Shown piece by piece: positions 15,270 to 23,570 of a DNA stretch of 46,560 nucleotides (positions are counted from its first letter, which is position 1; every line of letters begins with the position of its first letter). Under the pieces are notes generated by a model, which saw nothing but the letters and a program-made list of their open reading frames with translations, was not told the origin of the DNA and did no database searches. This stretch comes from a bacterium (GTDB taxonomy: Bacteria; Auribacterota; JABMQX01), in contig JAUYEE010000038.1 of the NCBI GenBank assembly GCA_030691545.1, positions 1-46,560 of the forward strand, read 5' to 3'. Both the position numbers and the translations under genes were made by a program.

Positions 15270-16901
15270 TCAATGTCTCTTCAGCCATTTCCGAATGCCT
15301 TTGGTGAGGGGCGAATTCCTCACCCGCCCGGACTTGGGATCGTATGTGTGGAACGACCGGTAATCTCGTGTGAACAGCAACTCTGCTTTGGGGAGCCACA
15401 TGACCGGGACGAACAGCTCATAGCCGAACGCCGAGTCCGAAGTCTCCTTCGCCGCCACGAGGCGGCGGACTTTCCCTGTCCTGGCGTCGTAGGTTTTAAG
15501 CCCTTGGGAATCTGCAAACGCCAGCCGAAAGCCATCCCTGTCCCACACCAACTCGTCTTCCCAGAAGACATTGACGAGGCGTGCCTCGCCTGCAATTCTC
15601 TGCGCGGTCAACGAAGCCAGCTCGACCACCTCAAGAACGGGTCGCCACCGTTCCCCGGTTCGGACGTGTCGAAGCATTGCCAGATGCGTCTCTGTTGCAT
15701 TGCATACGAGCGCAGATGCGCCTTCGTTTGCGACCACAAGCTTGGGCTGAGGGACTCCTTTCGCGTCCAAGTCCAGCACCCATAAACCGGGACCATGAGG
15801 CACCGACGTGTACCGGAATGTCGGGAAGTAAAGCCTGTCCGAGGATGGTCCCCAGGCGCACGCCCTTGCCCAAAAGCGTGGTCCCCCCTCACAGATAATC
15901 TGGTCGCTGTGTTCGTTCTCCATCGCTCCGCAGACAAGCTGAGTTCTCCATTCGGACTCACGCCTCGTTTTGCGGACGAACAGAACCTTCCGGCCGTCCG
16001 GGCTGACCTGGTATATTGAGTGACCAATCTCACGCAGAAGAACGGAAGTACGGCCAGACACGGAGTACCGCCACAGTTGCACCGTCCCCTCGTCCCCAGG
16101 CGGCCCCTCTCGTCGTATCACATACAAATCTCGCCCATCCCGTGACCATTCTGCGTATGGCTGCGACTCATCCTCTTTCTCTTTGAGGAGTTCCAGGATT
16201 CGCTCACCTTCAGGGTCCGAGACAATGAAGGCTCCCCGTTCCTTAGACCAGGCACGCATGGCAATTCGGCCGGAATAGGACACGCGCACATGCTCGAATC
16301 CAAACCAGTACGGTTCCACAAAGCGGTTGATGCTCTGAGCACGGAGGATGGCGCCGCCAAGGATGAAGGGTAAGCCAAGCAGAACTGGGAGCCAGTTGAC
16401 CGCCCTCGGCCGCTTCCATGTCGCCTTCAACTTCCTGAGGAACGGGAAAAGCCCGAAGGCGAAGATGACGCCTCCGCCAAGTGACAGAATGCCGAAAAGT
16501 AAAAGGTTCCCCGCCGCGTAGGCATGATGAGCAACGGAGACAAGCATTATCAGAAAATAAAGGACGATACCAAGGGACTCCTTGCCGGAGAGGAAGCGTG
16601 GCTGGTTTTCCCTCCGCGAGGGCGTCAAGTAGAGCGGCAGAGCCATGCCAAGCGCCATCACAGCTAACGCAAAGAGATACGATGGCCGGAGAAGCGCCCG
16701 CACAATAATATCGGGATGAGCCTCGCTCAGGCCTACCGGAATCAGGACGTATATCGAGAACAAAAAGAGGAACGAGCTCAAATAGGAGAAAGTTAAAGAG
16801 AAGCGTGCCTGCTGACGGCAGGCTTTCTTGCACTTCCTGACGAAAGCAAAGGCGTTCCCCAGGAAGATGACAACGCCGGGTGCGAGCAAAACGAAGTTCA
16901 T
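15270..16901 (-). CDS. membrane-anchored WD40/TolB-like beta-propeller protein
   Basis: A 543-residue protein. The first ~210 residues hold about six hydrophobic segments (for example FLFLFSIYVLIPVGL, YLFALAVMALGMALPLYL, IVLYFLIMLVSVAHHAYA). The remainder (about 225-540) is beta-rich, with repeats such as WSRDGRDLYVIRR and VSPDGRKVLFVRK typical of TolB/WD40-like propellers. It would display a propeller on one face of the inner membrane. I do not recognise a named family and no catalytic motif is seen. The ribosome site is weak (GCAGG). It is the only gene of its transcript that can be seen. Confidence 0.65.
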   Translation of the reverse strand: MNFVLLAPGVVIFLGNAFAFVRKCKKACRQQARFSLTFSYLSSFLFLFSIYVLIPVGLSEAHPDIIVRALLRPSYLFALAVMALGMALPLYLTPSRRENQPRFLSGKESLGIVLYFLIMLVSVAHHAYAAGNLLLFGILSLGGGVIFAFGLFPFLRKLKATWKRPRAVNWLPVLLGLPFILGGAILRAQSINRFVEPYWFGFEHVRVSYSGRIAMRAWSKERGAFIVSDPEGERILELLKEKEDESQPYAEWSRDGRDLYVIRREGPPGDEGTVQLWRYSVSGRTSVLLREIGHSIYQVSPDGRKVLFVRKTRRESEWRTQLVCGAMENEHSDQIICEGGPRFWARACAWGPSSDRLYFPTFRYTSVPHGPGLWVLDLDAKGVPQPKLVVANEGASALVCNATETHLAMLRHVRTGERWRPVLEVVELASLTAQRIAGEARLVNVFWEDELVWDRDGFRLAFADSQGLKTYDARTGKVRRLVAAKETSDSAFGYELFVPVMWLPKAELLFTRDYRSFHTYDPKSGRVRNSPLTKGIRKWLKRH

Positions 16902-17101
16902 TGCCTGCGAACGTCCCGCTATGGAGACACTCCCTTGCCGGGCTGCCTGGGCCCTTTATATGGGACCATCAGTCGTGAAATCCCTCCGGCCACCGTTGCC
17001 TATGTAACCACCTGCGAATCCGTTTCGTCAAGTGTATCCCACGCCATCCTCCACGACTATAGGGCCTTGGCCCTTGCGAGCTCGGCGCCTTGCCGGGCGC
17101 T

Positions 17102-17395
17102 TTACTCCTGCTTTGGTTCTTCCGGAAGTTGTGCGCCATGCCAGACTGCCACAATCCAGACTGTTCTCCCTTTCATACGGCAGAAGAACCGGTAAGGATT
17201 CACGATCACTTCCCGAAAAGGAAGGTCGGGAAACTCCGGGAGCGCCCTGCCGGATTGCGGAGACTTCCGGAGCCTCGACAAAACCTTCTCCGCCCGCCGC
17301 CGGAAAGCCATTGCCGCCGCTGGATTCTCGCGGTGGACGTAACGGATTGCGGCAAGGAACTGGTCTCGCCCCGAAGGGGTGAAAAGAACTTTCAA
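17102..17395 (-). CDS. RelE/ParE-family toxin
   Basis: A 97-residue protein of the RelE/ParE fold, with motifs FTPSGRDQFLAAIRYV, KVLSRLRKSPQSGRALPEF, FREVIVNPYRFFCRM and VWIVAVWHG. RelE members cleave mRNA in the ribosome and ParE members poison gyrase; ending and length cannot separate the two. It starts at a TTG overlapping the antitoxin stop (TTGA, 17395-17392), so translation is coupled and low. There is no better start nearby. GC-rich hairpins follow the stop (17085-17100), without a T run. Confidence 0.85.
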   Translation of the reverse strand: MKVLFTPSGRDQFLAAIRYVHRENPAAAMAFRRRAEKVLSRLRKSPQSGRALPEFPDLPFREVIVNPYRFFCRMKGRTVWIVAVWHGAQLPEEPKQE

Positions 17396-17673
17396 GGCTT
17401 GGCCTCATTGAGCAAGGAATCGGCTTGAGTGAGAACCGCCTCGAGGTCGTACCCCTTCCCTGCCTGAATCTCTTTTTCGCCACGCGCCAGAAGCCGCAGA
17501 AGCTCCCGTTCATGCTCCGAATGCTCGTACGCTTCCATGCTGACCATCACCGCAGCCGCCCGACCTCTCTGAGTGATGACAACAGGTTGTCCTGAATCGT
17601 TCACCCGTTTTACGATAGATGTGGCATCCTGCCGCAGGTCGGTAATCGGCACGATATTGGGAATCTTAGCCAT
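17392..17673 (-). CDS. Phd/YefM-family antitoxin
   Basis: A 93-residue protein, with an N-terminal DNA-binding Phd/YefM domain (IPNIVPITDLRQDATSIVKRV, QPVVITQRGRAAAVMVSMEAYE) and a charged C-terminal tail that would wrap the toxin. It should neutralise the RelE-like protein and repress the pair. The ATG at 17673 is chosen over a TTG at 17679. Both lie in a palindromic operator. Confidence 0.88.
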   Translation of the reverse strand: MAKIPNIVPITDLRQDATSIVKRVNDSGQPVVITQRGRAAAVMVSMEAYEHSEHERELLRLLARGEKEIQAGKGYDLEAVLTQADSLLNEAKP

Positions 17674-17713
17674 TGGCAATACCTGCTATGATACTATTAA
17701 CAATATTGCCAAT
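17672..17713. promoter_or_regulatory. operator of the toxin-antitoxin pair
   Basis: A perfect 10-bp inverted repeat, ATTGGCAATA (17672-17681) and TATTGCCAAT (17704-17713), with a 22-bp AT-rich centre. It covers the antitoxin start codon and the only AT-rich promoter-like sequence upstream. Phd/YefM antitoxins bind such palindromes to autoregulate. Confidence 0.65.
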
Positions 17714-17823
17714 TGCAGGGGAAGTCAACAACGATTGTGGGGTGCGTCTCGGTGCACCTGAGTGGGGGCACACCCGGCGCTGGAACCAGAGCTGCCAGCC
17801 TCGCGCCTGGGCGGGCATGTACC

Positions 17824-17888
17824 GCCGGCATCTTGCCGGCTGTCTCGGGGGCATCCTGCCCCCGATTGCGAGGGCGAGACGCCCTCGC
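17824..17888. repeat. three consecutive REP-like palindromes
   Basis: GCCGGC-ATCTT-GCCGGC (17824-17840), GGGGGC-ATCCT-GCCCCC (17847-17863) and GCGAGGGC-GAGAC-GCCCTCGC (17868-17888). Each has perfect arms and a 5-nt loop. They lie between pdxJ and the antitoxin gene. Confidence 0.75.
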
Positions 17889-17969
17889 GACTGCCACCGA
17901 GACGGCGGCGTTACCAGTGCGAACTTTGCACGTAAATTTAGCCACACCCTTTGCGGTCCTGGGGTGAGG

Positions 17970-18707
17970 CTAAATCGTTGCCGAGCCGCCGGGGCCGTGG
18001 AGGAGGGCGACCATTTCGCGGACGGCTCGGTCCAACCCGACGAAGATGGCGCGAGAAATTATGCTGTGGCCGATGTTGACTTCTTCGAGTCCGGGGACCT
18101 TGTGCATTCCGCCGATGTTCGTGTAGTTCAGTCCGTGACCGGCGTTGACTCTCAGGCCCAACTTGAGAGCTAATTCCGCCCCGTCAATCAGGACCTGAAG
18201 CTCCTTCAACTGTGATTCTTCGCCACGAGCATTCGCGTATTTCCCCGTGTGCAGCTCAATAAACTGAGCACCGGAATCCGCGGAGGCTTTGATCTGCTTT
18301 TCCTCAGCATCCACGAAAAGGCTGACGACGATTCCCGCATCGGACATTTTCCGGACGCTCTGCGAGATGGCTTTCAGATTTCCAGCAACGTCAAGCCCGC
18401 CTTCCGTCGTGACCTCCTGCCGCTTCTCCGGTACGAGCGTGGACTGGTCGGGTTTGACATCGAGGGCGATGGCGACGATTTCTTCCGCGTTCGCCATCTC
18501 AAGGTTGAGCTTCGTTCGGACGGTCTGGCGCAAGATGCGGACGTCTCGGTCCTGGATGTGCCGTCTGTCTTCACGAAGATGGACGGTGATGGACCTTGCG
18601 CCGGCCAGCTCGCAGGCTGCCGCTGCCCAGACGGGGTCCGGCTCGACAGTCTTGCGCGCCTCTCGCACCGTTGCGACGTGATCCACGTTGATGCCCAGTT
18701 TAATCAT
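17970..18707 (-). CDS. pdxJ: pyridoxine 5'-phosphate synthase
   Basis: A 245-residue TIM-barrel enzyme that condenses 1-deoxyxylulose 5-phosphate with 3-amino-2-oxopropyl phosphate to form pyridoxine 5'-phosphate (the DXP-dependent vitamin B6 route). The family signatures are complete: [52 protein letters not shown] and [11 protein letters not shown]. The length is typical. The ATG follows CTGAGAG. It has its own promoter. No pdxA or dxs lies nearby. Confidence 0.96.
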   Translation of the reverse strand: MIKLGINVDHVATVREARKTVEPDPVWAAAACELAGARSITVHLREDRRHIQDRDVRILRQTVRTKLNLEMANAEEIVAIALDVKPDQSTLVPEKRQEVTTEGGLDVAGNLKAISQSVRKMSDAGIVVSLFVDAEEKQIKASADSGAQFIELHTGKYANARGEESQLKELQVLIDGAELALKLGLRVNAGHGLNYTNIGGMHKVPGLEEVNIGHSIISRAIFVGLDRAVREMVALLHGPGGSATI

Positions 18708-18756
18708 CTCTCAGTACCCCAACCTATTGAAAAGTCTGTTCACAAAACCACTTTCT

Positions 18757-18785
18757 CATATAGCATCATGGCGAATCAATGTCAA
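18757..18785 (-). promoter_or_regulatory. strong putative promoter of pdxJ
   Basis: Minus strand: TTGACA (18785-18780), 17-nt spacing and TATATG (18762-18757), with a leader of about 45 nt. Confidence 0.6.
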
Positions 18786-18852
18786 CGAACGCGCCATTCT
18801 GGTCCGGCGTGAAAGTGGCCGCTCCGCAGGGAGGGTAGGGGCAGGGAGGATG

Positions 18853-18923
18853 TCTCGCAAAGGCGCAAAGGACACAAAGCTGAGCACCCAGTAGGACCTT
18901 GGCGTCTTAGCGTCTTGGCGAGA
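18853..18923. repeat. GCGCAAAG/CTTAGCG periodic inverted repeat
   Basis: TCTCGCAAAGGCGCAAAG with a further ACACAAAG unit (18853-18879) faces CTTGGCGTCTTAGCGTCTTG and following GCGAGA (18898-18923). This is the imperfect inverted arrangement of a short CGCAAAG unit. It lies upstream of the Bat operon. Confidence 0.6.
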
Positions 18924-19127
18924 AAAAACGGGCCGGATAGAGCCATTTCCATAACGAGGAAGTCGCGGCGTGCTCGTTCAGCATCGCTTGACAGAGGAAC
19001 CGCAGTATGGCAAACGTACTGTATCGGCGGATGCGGGCTTGCCGGGGAAACGCGGTGCCAGGCAGGGTGACGCTGAGTCGGGAACCCGCCCCGACGAACG
19101 GACGTATATGATTCTGCTTCGGAAGGA

Positions 19128-19189
19128 ACCGCAAACGAACGCAGACCAGATGAGGAATTGAACCGGAGAGAGCGCTGAGGACGCAGAGG
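19128..19189 (+). repeat. two short periodic repeats before moxR
   Basis: ACCGCAAACGAACGCAGACC and following bases (19128-19153, CGCAGA family) are followed by CGCTGAGGACGCAGAGG (19173-19189, CGCAGAGGA family). Together with 18853-18923 they occupy the ~500-nt gap between pdxJ and moxR. I see no convincing promoter there: a TTGACA at about 18988 lacks a well-placed -10 box. Confidence 0.55.
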
Positions 19190-19204
19190 CAGGAGAGAGG
19201 ATAC

Positions 19205-20194
19205 ATGCACGTGGATGTCAAACAGATTGGTGAGAAGGTCAGAGAAGAGAGCAGTTTTGTCCAGAGGGTCACGGACGAGATCGGGAAGGTGATCGTGGGG
19301 CAGAAGTACGTGGTGGAACGGCTACTGCTTGGGATGTTGGCGAATGGGCATGTTCTGCTTGAGGGCGTCCCCGGGCTGGCGAAAACGATGGCGGTCACTA
19401 CGTTAGCGCGGACGCTCCGGATGAAGTTTCAGCGGATTCAGTTCACGCCGGACCTCCTTCCCGCGGACCTCATCGGGACGCTGATTTACAATCCGAGAAC
19501 TGGCGACTTCACGGTCAAGAAGGGTCCGATTTTCGCCAACATCATTCTCGCGGACGAAATCAACCGAGCGCCGGCAAAGGTGCAGAGCGCTCTTTTGGAA
19601 TCCATGCAGGAAAAGCAGGTGACCATTGGCGAGCAGACGTTTCCGCTCGATAAGCCGTTCTTAGTCTTAGCGACGCAGAATCCGATCGAGCAGGAGGGAA
19701 CGTATCCGCTGCCGGAGGCTCAGGTGGACCGGTTCATGCTCAAGCTGAAGATCGTTTACCCCAACCGGCAGGAGGAGCTACAGATTCTCGACCGGATGGC
19801 TTTTACTGAGAAGCTGATCGAGGTGGAGCCGGTTGTTTCTCCACAGGACATCCTCCGAGCAAGGACGGTGGTGGATGAAATCTATATTGATGACAAGGTT
19901 AAGGAATATATCGTGGACATCGTGTTCGCGACGCGGGAGCCGAAGAAGTATGGGCTGGACATCGAGCAGTACATCGAATGGGGCGCATCGCCTCGGGCGA
20001 CGCTGTATCTGACGGTTGTGTCGAAGGCGTATGCGTTCTTGCAGGGGAGGGGATACGTGACTCCGCAGGACGTGAAGTCTATCGGGATGGATGTGCTGCG
20101 GCATCGCGTCATTATCTCGTATGAGGCGGAAGCGGAGGATATGACGTCGGAGGATATTATCCAGAAAGTGTTCGATGAGATTCAGGTGCCGTGA
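19205..20194 (+). CDS. MoxR-type AAA+ ATPase, first gene of the Bat operon
   Basis: A 329-residue cytoplasmic AAA+ ATPase of the MoxR class, thought to remodel or activate partner VWA proteins. The Walker A motif is GVPGLAKT (54-61) and the Walker B motif ADEINRAP (about 116-123). The sensor region ATQNPIEQEGTYPLPEAQVDRF is typical. The start is set by AGGAGAGAGGAT just upstream. It heads a run of nine same-strand genes (19205-29941). The following 57-nt gap contains a periodic repeat. Confidence 0.93.
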   Translation: MHVDVKQIGEKVREESSFVQRVTDEIGKVIVGQKYVVERLLLGMLANGHVLLEGVPGLAKTMAVTTLARTLRMKFQRIQFTPDLLPADLIGTLIYNPRTGDFTVKKGPIFANIILADEINRAPAKVQSALLESMQEKQVTIGEQTFPLDKPFLVLATQNPIEQEGTYPLPEAQVDRFMLKLKIVYPNRQEELQILDRMAFTEKLIEVEPVVSPQDILRARTVVDEIYIDDKVKEYIVDIVFATREPKKYGLDIEQYIEWGASPRATLYLTVVSKAYAFLQGRGYVTPQDVKSIGMDVLRHRVIISYEAEAEDMTSEDIIQKVFDEIQVP

Positions 20195-20201
20195 GAAGAA
20201 A

Positions 20202-20231
20202 CTGCAGATGAACGCAGATACACGCGGATAA
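20202..20231 (+). repeat. short periodic repeat (CGCAGAT family)
   Basis: CTGCAGATGAACGCAGATAC followed by ACGCGGATAA: three units of about 10 nt in the gap between moxR and the DUF58 gene. Confidence 0.65.
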
Positions 20232-20251
20232 CTACCTATTTTCACTGAGAC

Positions 20252-21127
20252 ATGATACCGAAAGAGGTTCTCAAGAAAGTTCGGCAGATACAGATTACCA
20301 CGCGGCACATGGTGAATGATGTGCTTGCGGGGGACTACCAGAGCGCGTTTCGCGGTCGCGGAATGGAGTTCGAGGAGGTGCGCGAGTACCAGCCCGGAGA
20401 CGAGGTTCGCAGCATTGACTGGAACGTGACGGCGCGCATGGGGCATCCGTACGTGAAGCGGTACGTCGAGGAGAGGGAACTCACGGTGATACTGTTGGTG
20501 GATATGAGCTCCTCGGGGAAGTTCGGCACGACGGATCGGCTGAAGCAGGAGGTCACGGCGGAGTTGTGTGCGGTCTTGGCGTTTTCGGCGATCATTCACA
20601 ACGATAAGGTCGGCGTCATCCTGTTCACGGACGCGATCGAGAAGTTCATTCCGCCGAAGAAGGGGCCAAAGCACGTTCTGCGGGTGATTCGAGAGCTGCT
20701 TTATCATGAGCCAAAAGGCTCAGGGACGGATATTGCCGCGGCGCTCGAGTACCTCAACAAAATCACACGGCGGAGGGCTGTGGTCTTTCTGGTGTCCGAT
20801 TTCCTGAGCGAGGGGTACGAGCGTGACCTTCAGCTTTCGAGCAAGCGGCACGACCTGATCCCGATCACCATCACGGACCCCCGCGAGACGGAATTTCCGA
20901 AGATCGGTCTAATTGAACTGGAGGATGCGGAGACCGGCGAGCGAATCGTCGTGGATTTTCGCAGTCTTCGGGCGAGGCGAGAATATGCCAGCGGAGCACG
21001 AAGCGATTACCAGTCGCGGAAAGAGATGTTCCGCTCGGTAGGGATTGATTCGATTGATGTTGTCACGGACAAGCCGTACATCCACGAGATTCTGAAATTC
21101 TTCCGAATGAGGGAGAGGAGACAATGA
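20252..21127 (+). CDS. DUF58 domain protein of the Bat operon
   Basis: A 291-residue protein of the DUF58 family, which pairs with MoxR ATPases across bacteria. It carries the signatures GRGMEFEEVREYQPGDEVRSID and DWNVTARMGHPYVKRYVEERE, then a VWA-like segment with VDMSSSGKF in place of a canonical MIDAS DxSxS. No signal peptide or helix is seen, so it is probably cytoplasmic or membrane-peripheral. The ribosome site is weak (CTGAGAC). Its stop overlaps the next start (ATGA). Confidence 0.93.
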   Translation: MIPKEVLKKVRQIQITTRHMVNDVLAGDYQSAFRGRGMEFEEVREYQPGDEVRSIDWNVTARMGHPYVKRYVEERELTVILLVDMSSSGKFGTTDRLKQEVTAELCAVLAFSAIIHNDKVGVILFTDAIEKFIPPKKGPKHVLRVIRELLYHEPKGSGTDIAAALEYLNKITRRRAVVFLVSDFLSEGYERDLQLSSKRHDLIPITITDPRETEFPKIGLIELEDAETGERIVVDFRSLRARREYASGARSDYQSRKEMFRSVGIDSIDVVTDKPYIHEILKFFRMRERRQ

Positions 21128-22551
21128 GCGCGCAATTGGATTTCCGTTTGCCAGACGAAGGCCCTCGGTCTGGGAAACCGCCGAGAGGGCCAATTGCGAA
21201 TACCTTTCTTCTATTCATTATTCTCATTGCTGTCGTTGGCGTGGCTATCATGACCTTGATGCGAGGGAAAGAGGCGACGTCGAAACAGGGTGCTCTTGAT
21301 GCCGAGCGGGAGCGGGCGCTCGCGGCGACGTTGCAGGATCGGGGGTTGAAGGAGAGTGCCGCAGAGACATGGCTGAAGTACCTCGAGGCGAAAAAGCTCG
21401 ACGCCGGGGAACGAGCGACAGTTTATTACCAGGTTGGAAAGCTTTACCAGGAAGCGGGAGACTTCGAGAGGGCGCTGGTGAACTACTATCGCTCGGAGGC
21501 GGCGGCGAAGGTGGAAGACTTGCAGCTCGAGCTGAGCCGCCGCAAAAGGGAGTGTTTCCGCCGACTGGGGAATATTGCGGGGTTGAACCAGGAGTTGGCG
21601 ACGATAACCGCTTTGCCCGGAGAAAAGAAAGAAGGGGTAGGGGAGGTAGTTGCCGAAATCGGGCCGCAGAAAATCACCCTCGAGGAGGTGAATCGCCGAA
21701 TTGATCGGCTCGTTGATCTTCAACTGAAACAATACGCCTCCTTCATGAGTGCGGAGCAGGTCAGCAAGCAGAAGGAGCAGCTTGTTGACCGGTTTCAGAA
21801 CAAGCAGGCTAAGCTGAAGGTTCTCGAGGACATCGTGGCATCGGAGGTGCTACTGAGGGAGGCGATCAAACGCGGGTTGGACAAGAAGCCGGAGAACGAT
21901 GAGGCTATCGAGGAATACCGCAGTATGTTCCTGGCGAACGAGGTTCTCGACGAGGAAGTCGCCCAGAGGGTAAACATTACTGAGTCGGACCTAAGGGATT
22001 ACTACAAGGCCCACGAGCAGGAGTTCAAGGAGAGGGCGAAGGCCGAGATCAGCCAGATAGTCACGCAGAAAGAGGAGGACGCCGCGGAGGTTCTGAAGAA
22101 GCTGGGAGAAGGAAGAAGCTTTGAGGAGTGCGCGAAGGAATTCTCGGTTGACGAAGCGACGAAGGAGAAAGGGGGCGTGGTCGAAGGGGCAATTGAGAAG
22201 GGCGGACAAATCCCGGGAATCGGGAACAACATTGACGTCCACGCGCACCTCTTCGCCTTGAAGGAGAACGAGGTCAGCTCGAAACCGGTCAAGGTGGATG
22301 AGAAGTTCTATGTTTTCAAAGTCAGGAAGGTGATTCCGGGGCGGATCAAGACGTTCGATGAAGTGCGCGATGAGGTCGAGAGACGGAAGTCGCAGGAGAA
22401 GATGAACGAGGTGCGGGAGGCGTTGATCCAGCGGCTGCAAAACGAGCACAAGGTCATTATCCATAGGTCGAAGTTCCTGCCGGACAAGCCCGAAGAGAAG
22501 GAAGAAGAGAAGAAACTTAGCCCGCCACCAACTCCATCGGGAACGATATGA
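21124..22551 (+). CDS. membrane-anchored TPR-parvulin (PpiC/SurA-like) chaperone
   Basis: A 475-residue protein. One membrane helix (about 22-41) is followed by a TPR-like helical region (about 60-150). A SurA/PrsA-type N-core (VAEIGPQKITLEEVNRRIDRL..., about 175-300) comes next, then a parvulin prolyl-isomerase domain (about 300-410: KAEISQIVTQKEEDAAEVLKKL, GRSFEECAKEFS, KGGVVEGAIEKG). The tail is charged, with a Pro-rich end. It would help fold exported proteins at the outer face of the inner membrane. The start overlaps the DUF58 stop and its stop overlaps the next start (ATGA in both), with SD GGAGAGGAGACA. A parvulin here is not part of the Bat operons I know, so its clients may be the Bat proteins themselves (inference). 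Confidence 0.85.
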   Translation: MSAQLDFRLPDEGPRSGKPPRGPIANTFLLFIILIAVVGVAIMTLMRGKEATSKQGALDAERERALAATLQDRGLKESAAETWLKYLEAKKLDAGERATVYYQVGKLYQEAGDFERALVNYYRSEAAAKVEDLQLELSRRKRECFRRLGNIAGLNQELATITALPGEKKEGVGEVVAEIGPQKITLEEVNRRIDRLVDLQLKQYASFMSAEQVSKQKEQLVDRFQNKQAKLKVLEDIVASEVLLREAIKRGLDKKPENDEAIEEYRSMFLANEVLDEEVAQRVNITESDLRDYYKAHEQEFKERAKAEISQIVTQKEEDAAEVLKKLGEGRSFEECAKEFSVDEATKEKGGVVEGAIEKGGQIPGIGNNIDVHAHLFALKENEVSSKPVKVDEKFYVFKVRKVIPGRIKTFDEVRDEVERRKSQEKMNEVREALIQRLQNEHKVIIHRSKFLPDKPEEKEEEKKLSPPPTPSGTI

Positions 22552-23570
22552 GGCCGACTGTCACACAGCTCATTGCTTTTATGTGTGTGATTCTGCTCCT
22601 TGCCGGATGCAGGAAGGAGAAGACGCCGGAGGAGCGCGCGGAGAAATTCGAGCTTGTGAAACCGTTTACAGAGGTCGGCGCCCCGGTGACGGTTACAGTC
22701 AAGGCTTCCAGAAAAGAAATCACAATCGCGGATTTCCTGACGCTGGTCATTGAGACAAAAGCCGCGAAGGGGAGTGTGGCGGAGCTGCCGGAGCTGAAGG
22801 ACCTGAACTTCGGGCAGTTCTTGGTAAAGGATCATTATCGTCTGTCTTCCAGAGAAGAGAATGATTCGCAGATCGAGGCAATCGAGTTTACGTTAGAGCC
22901 GCAACTGTCAGGCGAGTACACCATCGCTCCGTTCAAGGTCACATACACGGTCGAGGGCGAGCTTCCAAACGCCGAGGGAAAAGTGCCGGTTCACGAGATC
23001 GAGACGGAGTCCGTCACAATCGTCGTGAAGTCCCTCGGAGCGGATTCGCTCGAAACCGCGAAGCTGAGGGACATTCAGCCCCCTGTGCTTCTTCCGGAGC
23101 CGCGAAGGAGCCGGACGGCGTTATGGGCGGCTGTGGGTGGAGTTCTCGTTGCCGCCGGGGGAGTTGTGGCATTTGTTCTCGTGAAGCGCGGACGAGAAAA
23201 GACACCCGTGGAAAAGAGGATTCCGGCTCACATTCTCGCGTTTGAGGAGTTGAGACGGCTGCGGGAGATGGACCTCATCGGGCAAGGGAAGATCAAAGAG
23301 TTCTACATCGCCATATCAGACATTATGCGATTCTACATCGAGCGGCGATTCGGCATTCACGCCCCCGAGCAAACTACCGAAGAGTTTCTGGAAGCAGTCT
23401 CCAGAGATGGCGTGTTTGATGTGCCGACGCGGAGTACCCTGAAGGAATTCATGTCCCATTGCGACATGGTGAAATTCGCCAAATACCGGCCGGAGACGAC
23501 GGAAATCCAGAAAGCGATTGACATCACGCGGGATTTCATCGAGCAGACGAAGGAGGAGGGCGCACGATAA
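22548..23570 (+). CDS. lipoprotein with BatD-like and DUF4381-like regions
   Basis: A 340-residue protein. The lipobox LLAGC (about 17-21) predicts a lipid-anchored N-terminus. A BatD-like Ig-fold region (about 35-165) precedes LRDIQPPVLLPEP, which resembles the start of DUF4381 proteins found at this place in other Bat operons. A membrane helix (about 190-210) and a helical cytoplasmic tail (FEELRRLREMDLIGQGKIKEFYI, MRFYIERRFGIHAPEQTTEEFL) follow. Both ends overlap neighbours (ATGA in front, TAATG behind). It appears to be a fusion of a short BatD ectodomain with DUF4381, so two Bat functions in one chain. The fusion reading is inference from motif order. Confidence 0.75.
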   Translation: MRPTVTQLIAFMCVILLLAGCRKEKTPEERAEKFELVKPFTEVGAPVTVTVKASRKEITIADFLTLVIETKAAKGSVAELPELKDLNFGQFLVKDHYRLSSREENDSQIEAIEFTLEPQLSGEYTIAPFKVTYTVEGELPNAEGKVPVHEIETESVTIVVKSLGADSLETAKLRDIQPPVLLPEPRRSRTALWAAVGGVLVAAGGVVAFVLVKRGREKTPVEKRIPAHILAFEELRRLREMDLIGQGKIKEFYIAISDIMRFYIERRFGIHAPEQTTEEFLEAVSRDGVFDVPTRSTLKEFMSHCDMVKFAKYRPETTEIQKAIDITRDFIEQTKEEGAR

